Assembly (NCBI RefSeq): GCF_000191885.1
Contig: NZ_AEWI01000037.1
Coordinates: 1 to 64,000, forward strand
Reading direction: 5' to 3'
DNA length: 64,000 bases
Origin: Anaerophaga thermohalophila DSM 12881
GTDB lineage: Bacteria; Bacteroidota; Bacteroidia; Bacteroidales; Marinilabiliaceae
Position numbers and translations under genes: made by a program. Shown piece after piece: positions 38,814-46,386 of the stretch. The notes under the pieces are model-generated. The model saw only the letters and a list, made by a program, of their open reading frames with translations, did no database searches and was not told the DNA's origin. Each line of letters starts with the position of its first letter. Position 1 is the first letter of the stretch.

Positions 38814-39092
38814 TTACGCAATGTAAAGAATGTCATTCTGCGAGATGAGCAAATAATCCTCACCGTCGATGTTCAGTTCGGTTCCGGCGTATTTTCCATA
38901 CAATACCACATCCCCGGGTTTTACCTGCATAGGTTCATCTTTTTTGTCAGCACCAACTAAAACCACTTCTCCTTTTTGCGGTTTCTCCTTAGCTGAATCA
39001 GGGATGATTATTCCACTTGAAGTCTTTTCTTCGGCTGCCTGTGGTTTTACCAAAACCTTGCCGGCAAGAATTTTTCCTTTCAATGTTGACAT
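38814..39092 (-). CDS. groES: Co-chaperonin GroES
   Basis: 10-kDa lid protein of the chaperonin, 92 residues. The mobile loop is KPQAAEEKTSSGIIIPDSAKEK (about 17-38), and the dome hairpin is VLYGKYAGTEL. First gene of groESL. The upstream secG transcript is cut off by a terminator, so groESL has its own promoter. Confidence 0.97.
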   Translation of the reverse strand: MSTLKGKILAGKVLVKPQAAEEKTSSGIIIPDSAKEKPQKGEVVLVGADKKDEPMQVKPGDVVLYGKYAGTELNIDGEDYLLISQNDILYIA

Positions 39093-39115
39093 TTCTATTT
39101 TATTTAGACGTTAAA

Positions 39116-39123
39116 CAAAATTA
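39116..39123 (-). promoter_or_regulatory. Candidate -7 box of groESL
   Basis: TAATTTTG on the minus strand, a full match to TAnnTTTG, 24 bp before the groES start codon. TTTG elements occur upstream, but none is at the ideal distance. No CIRCE element (TTAGCACTC-N9-GAGTGCTAA) was seen. Confidence 0.4.
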
Positions 39124-39336
39124 ATTATTCCGCCCACCATTCATTCACAAACTATGCCAAAGCCAGGGAAGCACTAAAAAAGAAGGAAAGGAGGACATTT
39201 TTACAGCATAGCCAAAAATTGTCGTAAAAATCAAAATCCACAAAACTTTTATAAAGCCCTGGTTTCGATACTCCGATAAAACTCCAGACATATTATATAT
39301 CAGCCTTTTAAAAGCAGAAGCCCTTTGAAAGCAGGC

Positions 39337-39366
39337 AAAAAAAAAGTGTCAGCGGTTGCTGACACT
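39337..39366 (-). terminator. Rho-independent terminator of the secG operon
   Basis: On the minus strand, AGTGTCAGC / GCTGACACT with a 4-base loop is followed by nine T. It lies 30 bp after the secG stop and isolates secG from groESL. Confidence 0.92.
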
Positions 39367-39395
39367 CTGTCATTTTTCTTGTCAGTAATATTTTC

Positions 39396-39752
39396 TCAGA
39401 GGCTGTCACCTACAGTTCCCCCCGAGGGTGTTGCTTCTCCTTCACCAACGCCAAAATCAGGAAGCTCCTGTGTAGGTGCGGTCATATTTTGAATCTCTTC
39501 ATCAATCGCAGAACCTGACTGCATCTGCCCTTTTGGTAATACCATAACAGATACGAATGACAGAACCAATAGAGCGCCGGCAAGCGTCCATGTTGCTTTT
39601 TCCAGAAAATCGGCAGTTTTTCGAACACCCATCACCTGGTTGGAGGCTGAAAAATTTGAGGCCAGTCCGCCACCTTTGGAATTCTGAACCAGAACTATCA
39701 GTATCAGTAAAATACTGACCAGAATGACCAAAACCGAAACAAATTGATACAT
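39396..39752 (-). CDS. secG: Preprotein translocase subunit SecG
   Basis: 118 residues with two membrane helices (about 3-22 and 55-75) joined by the conserved LVQNSKGGGLASNF loop, as in SecG. A ~40-residue acidic, Pro/Gly-rich C-terminal tail is usual in Bacteroidetes. It lies 11 bp after the TPR gene on the same strand, and ends in a strong terminator. Confidence 0.93.
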   Translation of the reverse strand: MYQFVSVLVILVSILLILIVLVQNSKGGGLASNFSASNQVMGVRKTADFLEKATWTLAGALLVLSFVSVMVLPKGQMQSGSAIDEEIQNMTAPTQELPDFGVGEGEATPSGGTVGDSL

Positions 39753-39763
39753 ATCTTTCTAAA

Positions 39764-40828
39764 TTACTGTTTATTAATAAGCTCTTCCATTTCTTCAATA
39801 CGACCTGCAAAGTAAACACTTTTTTCGGGATATTTCAAGCGCAAACGTTCGAATATCTCTATCGCCTTTTGATAACGGCCCTGTTTGATATGAATGTTTG
39901 CCAGCGTTTCGGTCATCAGATCATCATTCTCCTCAAAACTTTTCACGGAAAAATCTTTGTCAGAGACCGAATTATTGTTTGATGGCACAATTCGCGTTTG
40001 ACTGCCTGCATTATTGAGAAAGTTGTCTATAAGCTCCATTTTGCCACCTTGTTTTGATTTTGAAGTTTGCTCTTTCTCAGCATTTGTGCCTTTATCCACG
40101 GGCTGATGTCTTAACAGATAAAGCCACTCCGAAAACGAATGATTTTCATTAAAATCAACGGGAGGCTTGGATACTTCAGACTCGAGAGAATAGGCAGATG
40201 AATAAGCTTCTTTCTCATAATCAAGCAAGTCGGCAGCAGGTAACACAAGATCGGGATTGTGCTCTTTCCTGCCGGAGGCTTCTTCTTCGGCATCTGCCTT
40301 TTCATCGCCGCTTTCCTCATCAATACCTGAGAAGTTTATCTGTTCGCCATTTGCAGATGTAATGGTATCATCAACCTCAAAATAATTGGCATCATCGCCC
40401 ACTATCAACTCCAGACTCGAGGACCGGTGGTCAGCTTCTTCCCTGCCCTGCTCATGGGAAAGAATTTCAACAGATGGAGTCTCTCTCTGATCTCCGCTTA
40501 CTCTTTCAGCCGCTGAAAGATTCTGATCGGCTGTTTCATCCTTATCAGAAGATGTGCCGTCAATGCGGGACTTCTCTGTAGATGCCATTGAAGAAAACAC
40601 ATCGTTTATCAGGAAAAACAACTTCGACCGATCGGGAATATAAGCAGCAGCCAGTTTGAGTTCACTATTAAACCGTATGTGGTCAAGCTTGTGAAGATTT
40701 TTGATCCACAGCATCCTCCCTGCCTGAAAAAACGGATAGGTATCAAGAACTTCCTTAAGCGTCTCAAGAGTTTGTTCATCCAGCATTTCAGGGGCTGATA
40801 CCAGATCAATTAGTCGCATACGGCCCAT
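39764..40828 (-). CDS. Tetratricopeptide-like protein of unknown function
   Basis: 354 residues from ATG 40828, which gives an 11-bp gap after lptE. The frame is open to a TTG at 40846. The N-terminal ~90 residues (LIDLVSAPEMLDEQTLETLKEVLDTYPFFQAGRMLWIKNLHKL) are conserved in Bacteroidetes. A long acidic, low-complexity middle (about 100-265) follows. The C-terminal ~45 residues form a TPR (ETLANIHIKQGRYQKAIEIFERLRLKYPEKS). Position between lptE and secG is conserved in the phylum, but no biochemical role is known to me. Confidence 0.75.
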   Translation of the reverse strand: MGRMRLIDLVSAPEMLDEQTLETLKEVLDTYPFFQAGRMLWIKNLHKLDHIRFNSELKLAAAYIPDRSKLFFLINDVFSSMASTEKSRIDGTSSDKDETADQNLSAAERVSGDQRETPSVEILSHEQGREEADHRSSSLELIVGDDANYFEVDDTITSANGEQINFSGIDEESGDEKADAEEEASGRKEHNPDLVLPAADLLDYEKEAYSSAYSLESEVSKPPVDFNENHSFSEWLYLLRHQPVDKGTNAEKEQTSKSKQGGKMELIDNFLNNAGSQTRIVPSNNNSVSDKDFSVKSFEENDDLMTETLANIHIKQGRYQKAIEIFERLRLKYPEKSVYFAGRIEEMEELINKQ

Positions 40829-40839
40829 AACATACAATT

Positions 40840-41367
40840 TTACCAATCGGCAAACGCTTTGTTAAAAATATTCTCGGTGAGCTCTTCCACAATCTCACTA
40901 ACCAACTGATCCTCGATGGCTGTAATGTTTTGCTCACTCGGAAAATCGCGATATGCCGAAAACGAAGATTCCCAACTTTTTTCGGGGTCTTTAAAGTTTT
41001 CGTATCGAACATTAATTCTTACGGTCAAACGTGTTTCGGCCGAAACAGCATCTGCCTGAATGGCAAGTGGTTCTGTTTCGTAACCCGTTATTTCTCCTGA
41101 AAAGTCAACATCTCCCGTTTCTTCAGCAAGTATAAGCCTCGAACCGTTAATAACCCTGTCTTTCAGGGCTTCGGTAAGGGTCTGGCTTAAAACAGGATTT
41201 ATATATGGTGCTCTGTTGTCGAACGTCTGAACAGATGCAGTTCTCACATTTTCGGGAATGGATGCCCCGTCGAATGTCATCTGAATGGCACATCCCTGCA
41301 TCAGAAAGGCCACAACTAAAACACACGCACCTTTTGTTATGATATTCTTTATCTGATGTTTATTCAT
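40840..41367 (-). CDS. lptE: LPS assembly lipoprotein LptE-like
   Basis: 175-residue lipoprotein with lipobox LMQGC (Cys26), followed by QMTFDGASIPENVRTASVQTFDNRAPY, typical of Bacteroidetes LptE, the outer-membrane plug partner of LptD. The family is diverged from the E. coli protein, so naming relies on size, lipobox and synteny. The start codon lies exactly at the edge of repeat C1, and the sigma-54 regulator gene lies upstream. Confidence 0.82.
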   Translation of the reverse strand: MNKHQIKNIITKGACVLVVAFLMQGCAIQMTFDGASIPENVRTASVQTFDNRAPYINPVLSQTLTEALKDRVINGSRLILAEETGDVDFSGEITGYETEPLAIQADAVSAETRLTVRINVRYENFKDPEKSWESSFSAYRDFPSEQNITAIEDQLVSEIVEELTENIFNKAFADW

Positions 41368-41463
41368 CCGTATAAAATTTATTTAAGTTATTGGTCGAAT
41401 GGAACTCGCATGATTGATTATATACATCAACTTTTGTGACAATCTTTGTCATGCCCGTTTCAT
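41365..41463 (-). repeat. Repeat C, copy C1, directly upstream of lptE
   Basis: From the lptE start codon outward: CCGTATAAAATTTATTTAAG, TTGGTCGAATGGAACTCGCATG, then GACAATCTTTGTCATGCCCG and TTTCAT. It reads into the lptE ATG as TTTTATACGG-ATGAATAAA, the same junction as at the epimerase gene. Part of the gene-free stretch 41368-42202. Confidence 0.75.
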
Positions 41464-41640
41464 CTTACATTTAATAAATTGTTACGGCTGTTAGAATTGT
41501 TAAAGTTGTTGATGTGTTAGTTGTTAGAATGTTATAAGTTTTATCACATTAGCTAACAATCTAACAATCTAACAATCTAATGACCTAATTACCTAATTAC
41601 CTAATTACCTATTAAGGCAATCTTTGTCATGCTCGTTTCA
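41462..41640. repeat. TTGTTAGAT/CTAACAATCTAA array, copy with empty MITE site
   Basis: Inverted counterpart of 35396-35552. It contains the unoccupied hexamer ATCTTA (41462-41467) where A5 sits in the other copy, then CTAACAATCTAACAATCTAA and CCTAATTACCTAATTA tandem units. Confidence 0.75.
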
Positions 41641-41762
41641 TCCGTATAAAATTAGTATATGTTGTTGGTCGGATACAACTCACGGTGAATCGTAAGATCG
41701 GCGTTAGCCATTTTGTTCATGCCTTCTTGAAAAATTAGCCCTCCGAAATTCATGTTCGTTTC

Positions 41763-41817
41763 AAAAATTTAAAACAACAATGAGTTTGGCAACAAAGATG
41801 CTTTTTAGACCGGGCTC
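41763..41817 (+). mobile_element. Right-half fragment of a subfamily A MITE
   Basis: Begins at AAAAATTTAAAACAACAATG and ends ACCGGGCTC, and is otherwise identical to the right 55 bp of full copies. The left half is missing and is replaced by sequence ending in a repeat-C-like TTCGTTTC. Confidence 0.75.
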
Positions 41818-41967
41818 AATCATATAATCTATATCTTAATGCATAAATCTCGTTCCAGTATTTCGTCAGGTTCTCAATATCGCCGCGGAACTGAATTCTG
41901 GATTCTTAGGTTTTGAGTCGGGTTCTGGTTGCTCAACCTTAGCCTTAGTCTTAAGGCTTCATTGCCT

Positions 41968-42055
41968 ATTGAACAGATTCTTCGTCGTGCCTCTTCAGAA
42001 TAACATTTATCTGTCATTCTGATTATCTGTCATTCTGAGCGAAGCGAAGAATCTA
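41968..42055. repeat. Palindromic repeat of the CATTCTGAGCGAAGCGAAGAATCT type
   Basis: Third copy of the family at 35105-35315, with an internal duplication of CTGTCATTCTGA. A half-copy (AGATTCTTCGTTG) follows at about 42071. Confidence 0.7.
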
Positions 42056-42202
42056 CACGTCCATTGGGAAAGATTCTTCGTTGTACCTCCCGTCTCTATC
42101 CTTTCAACTTTTCACCCCTTCAATCCTTCAATCCTTCTACCTTCTCACCTTTCTACCTTTACTCCATATCCTTGGCCCCATACTTCTGCCTGTCAACCAC
42201 TT

Positions 42203-43480
42203 TTAGCCTTCAATATTGTGTTCCTTAATTTTACGATACAAAGTACGCTCCGAAATTCCCAACTCTTTGGCTGCCTGTTTCCGTTTTCCACTATGCTTCT
42301 CAAGGGCTTTCTTTATGAGTTCCACCTCTTTTTCTTCGAGGGAGAGCGACTCTTCAACAAACTCTTCGGTATCTTCGATATTATGGTGTTCTTCGGTAGC
42401 AGTATTGTTCTGTCTGCTCTGACTGAAAGGAACAATGGTTCCATCTTTGAGTAGCTGGGGATTGGTCAAATCCTGCGCGGTATCCTGATAAAGGTTTTGG
42501 ATAATTTCGGCATTATCACCTTTTAGGCTGACGTCATTCCCGTGTTGCAAAATTTCCAGCACAAGCTTTTTCAGGTCGTTCATGTCCCTTTTCATATCAA
42601 AAAGCACCTTGTAAAGGATTTCGCGCTCGTTAGAGAAATCAGTGCCACCAAATTGATGTTCCCGGTCGCCAATCAAAGCAGGCAGACTATCTCCTTCGTG
42701 ATAAGGCAGATATTTTTGCAGATCACTGGCTGTCAGTACTCTTTCTTTTTCAATAATAGAAATTTGTTCGGTAATATTTTTCAATTGCCTGATGTTCCCC
42801 GGCCACCGGTACCGTTCCAGCATTTCACGGGCGCTCTGGTCGAGCTTAACCGCCGGCATCCGGTAGCGGTCGGCAAAATCGGCAGCAAATTTTCTGAACA
42901 ACAGATAAATATCCTCAACACGTTCACGAAGGGGCGGAATATTGATGGGAACACTGTTCAAACGATAGAACAGGTCTTCACGAAATTTCCCTTCTTTAAT
43001 AGCTTTTTCGAGGTTGACATTGGTTGCTGCCACTACCCGGACATTGGTTTTCAATATCCTTGACGAACCCACGCGCATAAATTCGCCGGACTCGAGTACC
43101 CTAAGCAGTCGAACCTGCGTGGCAAGAGGAAGTTCTCCTATTTCGTCCAGAAAAATGGTACCTTCATTGGCTTCCTCAAAATATCCTTTACGGTCGGAAT
43201 AGGCCCCGGTAAAAGCACCCTTTTCGTGACCAAACAATTCGGAGTCGATGGTGCCTTCGGGAATAGCGCCACAGTTAACAGCTACATACGAACCATGTTT
43301 ACGAATACTATGCTGATGAATAATCTGAGGAAACACCTCCTTACCCGTCCCGCTTTCGCCTGTTATTAGAACCGATAAATCGGTAGGAGCCACCTGAACA
43401 GCGACATCAATAGCCCTGTTAAGTGCCTCAGAATTTCCTATAATACCATAACGTTGCTTGATTTGCTGTATATTGACCAT
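42203..43480 (-). CDS. Sigma-54-dependent transcriptional activator, Fis-type HTH
   Basis: AAA+ enhancer-binding protein, 425 residues. Walker A is GESGTGKE (about 42-49), the sigma-54-contacting GAFTGA loop is intact (about 88-93), Walker B is GTIFLDEIGEL, and the arginine-finger region is RLNSVPINIPPLRER. A C-terminal Fis-type HTH is at about 385-420 (KRKQAAKELGISERTLYRKI). There is no N-terminal receiver domain, so it is not the usual phosphorylated type. The phylum-conserved position upstream of lptE-TPR-secG suggests shared transcription. Confidence 0.92.
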   Translation of the reverse strand: MVNIQQIKQRYGIIGNSEALNRAIDVAVQVAPTDLSVLITGESGTGKEVFPQIIHQHSIRKHGSYVAVNCGAIPEGTIDSELFGHEKGAFTGAYSDRKGYFEEANEGTIFLDEIGELPLATQVRLLRVLESGEFMRVGSSRILKTNVRVVAATNVNLEKAIKEGKFREDLFYRLNSVPINIPPLRERVEDIYLLFRKFAADFADRYRMPAVKLDQSAREMLERYRWPGNIRQLKNITEQISIIEKERVLTASDLQKYLPYHEGDSLPALIGDREHQFGGTDFSNEREILYKVLFDMKRDMNDLKKLVLEILQHGNDVSLKGDNAEIIQNLYQDTAQDLTNPQLLKDGTIVPFSQSRQNNTATEEHHNIEDTEEFVEESLSLEEKEVELIKKALEKHSGKRKQAAKELGISERTLYRKIKEHNIEG

Positions 43481-43577
43481 AAACCAACTGCTATTTTTTC
43501 AGTACTGACTGACAAAGTTACTATTCTTTGTCTGTTTTTCCATTTTACGCATCGATAAAATATAAAAATCCGGGCAA

Positions 43578-43751
43578 AATATTATTTTGAGGTGCTATAA
43601 GTTTTGTCTATTTTTATTCCACGCTGAGAACCCAAAAATTAAGGAACGCTAAAATCGCGAAGAAAAGACTTTATCGTCTTTTGTGACTTTTGCGTGCTAA
43701 TATTTTGCGGCTTTTGCGTGGAAAATTTTACCAGCACCTCAAAATAATATT
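43578..43751. repeat. Perfect 19-bp inverted repeat pair next to MITE B3
   Basis: AATATTATTTTGAGGTGCT (43578-43596) and its exact reverse complement (43733-43751) bound a ~174-bp gene-free segment. B3 is inserted directly against the right arm. The gap 43481-44083 holds no gene. Confidence 0.75.
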
Positions 43752-43892
43752 GAGTGCAGTCTAAAAAGCCTTTTGACCCCTAAATCCCCTAAAGGGGACT
43801 TTTTCAAACTGCTGATTTTTAGCAGTTCCCCTTTAGAGGTCAGGGGTAAAAATGTAAAAATCAGCAGTTTGAAGGCTTTTTATACTACACTC
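43752..43892 (-). mobile_element. 141-bp MITE, subfamily B, copy B3
   Basis: Same core as B1 and B2 in the opposite orientation, with termini GAGTGCAGTCTAAAAAGC and (reverse complement of the right end) GAGTGTAGTATAAAAAGC. The flanks AATATT and AATTAT share 4 of 6 bases. Confidence 0.85.
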
Positions 43893-44083
43893 AATTATTT
43901 ACCCAAAATCCGAGAACAAAATCATATTTTAGATGCATGATTGCTGAAAAAATCAGTGGTGGTGGGTCAAAATCGCTTAGTAATTGTACACGTAAAGTGG
44001 CAAAAGATTTCTAATCCATACTTTTTGTATAATACGATACCGAAATCCTTTTAAAATTTTTATCAACATTTTATGGCAATCAT

Positions 44084-44842
44084 ATGAAAACAGAAGATAT
44101 ACTCGGAATTATACCTGCAAGGTACGCATCAACCAGATTTCCAGGAAAGCCGCTTGCCGATATTGGTGGAAAACCGATGATACAGCGTGTATATGAACAA
44201 GCCTCGAAAGCGTTAACGCAGCTTGTCGTAGCAACCGATGACACCAGAATTATGGAAGCTGTTAAAAATTTCGGTGGCGTGTGTGTAATGACTTCCGACA
44301 AGCACCGCAGCGGAACTGACCGCTGCACTGAAGCGCTTGACAAAACCGAGGCATTAAACAATCGTCAATATCAGGTGGTTGTGAACATTCAGGGAGATGA
44401 ACCATTCATCGATCCACGGCAAATTGAAAAACTTGTTATGTGTTTCTACAATGCCGAAACCGAAATTGCAACACTGGTAAAGCCACTGAAAAACAATAAT
44501 GATCTATTCGATCCGAACAAACCCAAAGTTGTTTTGAACAGCAGCTCACAGGCATTATATTTCAGTCGTTCGCCCATCCCCCATCTGCGAAATTTCCCTA
44601 AAGAGGAATGGCATCAGCACCACAATTATTATATACATATCGGACTCTACGCGTATCGTACCGATGTGCTTAGGGAAATAACCCTCCTCAAGCCCGCTCC
44701 CCTGGAAATAGCCGAGTCACTGGAACAACTGAGGTGGCTCGAAAACGGATATGCAATTACTACCCGCAAAACTGAATTTGAAAGCTGGTCCATAGACAGC
44801 CCTATGGACATTGATGAACTCAAGAGTAAAGGAATATTTTAA
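44084..44842 (+). CDS. kdsB: 3-deoxy-manno-octulosonate cytidylyltransferase
   Basis: Activates KDO to CMP-KDO for lipid A/LPS core synthesis, 252 residues. The nucleotide-binding start is IIPARYASTRFPGKPL (about 8-23). VVNIQGDEPFIDP (the metal/CTP site) and YFSRSPIP follow, all in family order. Single gene, plus strand. Confidence 0.95.
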   Translation: MKTEDILGIIPARYASTRFPGKPLADIGGKPMIQRVYEQASKALTQLVVATDDTRIMEAVKNFGGVCVMTSDKHRSGTDRCTEALDKTEALNNRQYQVVVNIQGDEPFIDPRQIEKLVMCFYNAETEIATLVKPLKNNNDLFDPNKPKVVLNSSSQALYFSRSPIPHLRNFPKEEWHQHHNYYIHIGLYAYRTDVLREITLLKPAPLEIAESLEQLRWLENGYAITTRKTEFESWSIDSPMDIDELKSKGIF

Positions 44843-44999
44843 AACTTCACCCATCAGAAGCAGAGACGTAATAACGCGAAGTTTTTATTATGACAGAGTT
44901 ATGATCGTTTTCCCAAATTTCATAAACAATTGACCAACATGATTTGTATAAATTTAACGAAGTATTGTATAAATACTGGAAACCAAATACTTAACATCT

Positions 45000-45842
45000 A
45001 TGAAGACTAAAGTCATAATACTAATTGTCACAGCCATTTTCTTCATAACATTCAACACCAATTCGGAAGAGGTCTCAACAAAAAGCGGAACTTTTAACAC
45101 AGAGAAAGACCTGCTGCTGATACAATTTGATTGTAAGACCGATGTCGATGACATCCACACTATGGCAGCCCTGGCCACGCTGATGTCAGAAGAAAATTTT
45201 TCAGAAGTAAATTACCATGTTGTTACCGGTGCTTATGGCATTCAAGAGGGGCTTTACGTTCCTCCAAATGACTTACTCCAACTTGCTTTTCGTGATAACT
45301 GGACAGATGCACATAAAAGTTTTGAATCGGCTGTTAATAAAGTAAAAGAAATAGTTAAAACAACCCTTAAAAATCAAGGTAATGTATGGATTGCAGATGC
45401 CGGGCAGTCGGATTTTACCGCTGAAGTAGTTAAAGCAGTCAAAGCTGATATCCCGGAAATAAACACTTCACAACGCATTCATGTAGTGCAACATGCAAAC
45501 TGGAATGAAGAAGTGACTTCCCCCCTGCGTCTGAGATATGTAAAAGATAATACCTGTTATCATAAAATACCTGACGGAAACGCCGTTGGAAATGGTTCAC
45601 CGGGATTTCGTTCTCCTGATTATACACACTGGCAAGATAAAGTTACTGACCCCCGATTGGTGGAAATATGGCAGCTTGCCATTGAAATAGCGAACAAATA
45701 CAATGGGAAAGACGGACGCTACAATAACAAAACCATCTCAGCCGGTGGTTTGGACTTCTCTGATCTCTCCGAAGTTTGTTGGATATTGGGATTAAATGAC
45801 ATAAAAGATACTGAAGAATTCTTTAATTTTATTTCTGATTAG
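45000..45842 (+). CDS. Secreted protein, possible nucleoside hydrolase-like fold
   Basis: 280 residues with a signal peptide (hydrophobic 5-18, cut near NTNS-EE). The mature protein begins LLLIQFDCKTDVDDIHTMAALATL. Its Asp spacing resembles the DxDPGxDD calcium-binding motif of inosine-uridine nucleoside hydrolases, without being a clear match. NVWIADAGQSDFTAEVV and RIHVVQHANWNEE fit a Rossmann-like nucleoside-hydrolase layout. The substrate is unknown. It has no operon partner. Confidence 0.5.
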   Translation: MKTKVIILIVTAIFFITFNTNSEEVSTKSGTFNTEKDLLLIQFDCKTDVDDIHTMAALATLMSEENFSEVNYHVVTGAYGIQEGLYVPPNDLLQLAFRDNWTDAHKSFESAVNKVKEIVKTTLKNQGNVWIADAGQSDFTAEVVKAVKADIPEINTSQRIHVVQHANWNEEVTSPLRLRYVKDNTCYHKIPDGNAVGNGSPGFRSPDYTHWQDKVTDPRLVEIWQLAIEIANKYNGKDGRYNNKTISAGGLDFSDLSEVCWILGLNDIKDTEEFFNFISD

Positions 45843-45875
45843 TGCGTTGACAAAACCCTATATGCAGGCGGCGGA

Positions 45876-45928
45876 TTCTTTGCAGTGCAAAGCAGTCACC
45901 CGGCTATGCCGCTTTGCACTGCAAAGAA
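45876..45928. repeat. 18-bp perfect inverted repeat (hairpin)
   Basis: TTCTTTGCAGTGCAAAGC (45876-45893) and its exact reverse complement (45911-45928) with a 17-base loop. The outer flanks also pair weakly (GGCGGATT / AATCTGCC). There is no T tract. It is 34 bp after the preceding stop codon. Confidence 0.75.
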
Positions 45929-46091
45929 AGCCGAACGTAATCTGCCGTACCGAAGATGGTTCTGCCATTGAACCGGGCAGGTGAGTTAATTTTTCCTATT
46001 CTGAAATTTGAAACGAATGATCTATTTCAGGTTGTTTGTGCACTTCACCCGACTACTGAATGTTGACTATAAACAACTATTTACTTACTTT

Positions 46092-46191
46092 CATCAGTAT
46101 AAAACAAGTCTAAGTTATTGGCCTGATGGAACTCGCATGAATGAGATTTATACATGTTCTTATGTGACAATTTTTGTCATGCTCGTTTCAT
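46092..46191. repeat. Repeat C, copy C2
   Basis: CATCAGTATAAAACAAGTC, GATGGAACTCGCATGAATG, ACATGTTCTTATGTGACAA and CATGCTCGTTTCATT, the same family as C1, C3 and C4. No gene starts at its edge. 45843-46386 holds no gene otherwise. Confidence 0.7.
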
Positions 46192-46251
46192 TCGGAGGCA
46201 ATAATATTGTCCCGATTCTGTTTCTTTCCCTTTATTTTTCTTATATTGTGT

Positions 46252-46292
46252 ACAATGAGTTTGACAACAAAGATGCTTTTTATACCCTACTC
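46252..46292 (+). mobile_element. Right-end fragment of a subfamily A MITE
   Basis: AATGAGTTTGACAACAAAG followed by ATGCTTTTTATACCCTACTC, the last ~41 bp of the element. The rest is absent. Confidence 0.6.
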
Positions 46293-46386
46293 ATTGATTG
46301 CAAACGTGCATTTCAATACGAATAACCAAATGGCTTCGTGATATTAAAAAACTTTGACAATTACTGGTATATAAAAAACGAATTCG

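Noticed and set aside
39093-39180. CIRCE/HrcA operator upstream of groES
   Set aside because: No TTAGCACTC-N9-GAGTGCTAA-like sequence is present.
45876-45928. Possible integron attC site
   Set aside because: There is no integrase, and the conserved GTTRRRY-type ends of attC were not found. Kept only as a hairpin.
46008-46325. 105-residue reading frame on the plus strand
   Set aside because: Almost all of it is repeat C and the right end of a subfamily A MITE, so it is an accidental open frame.
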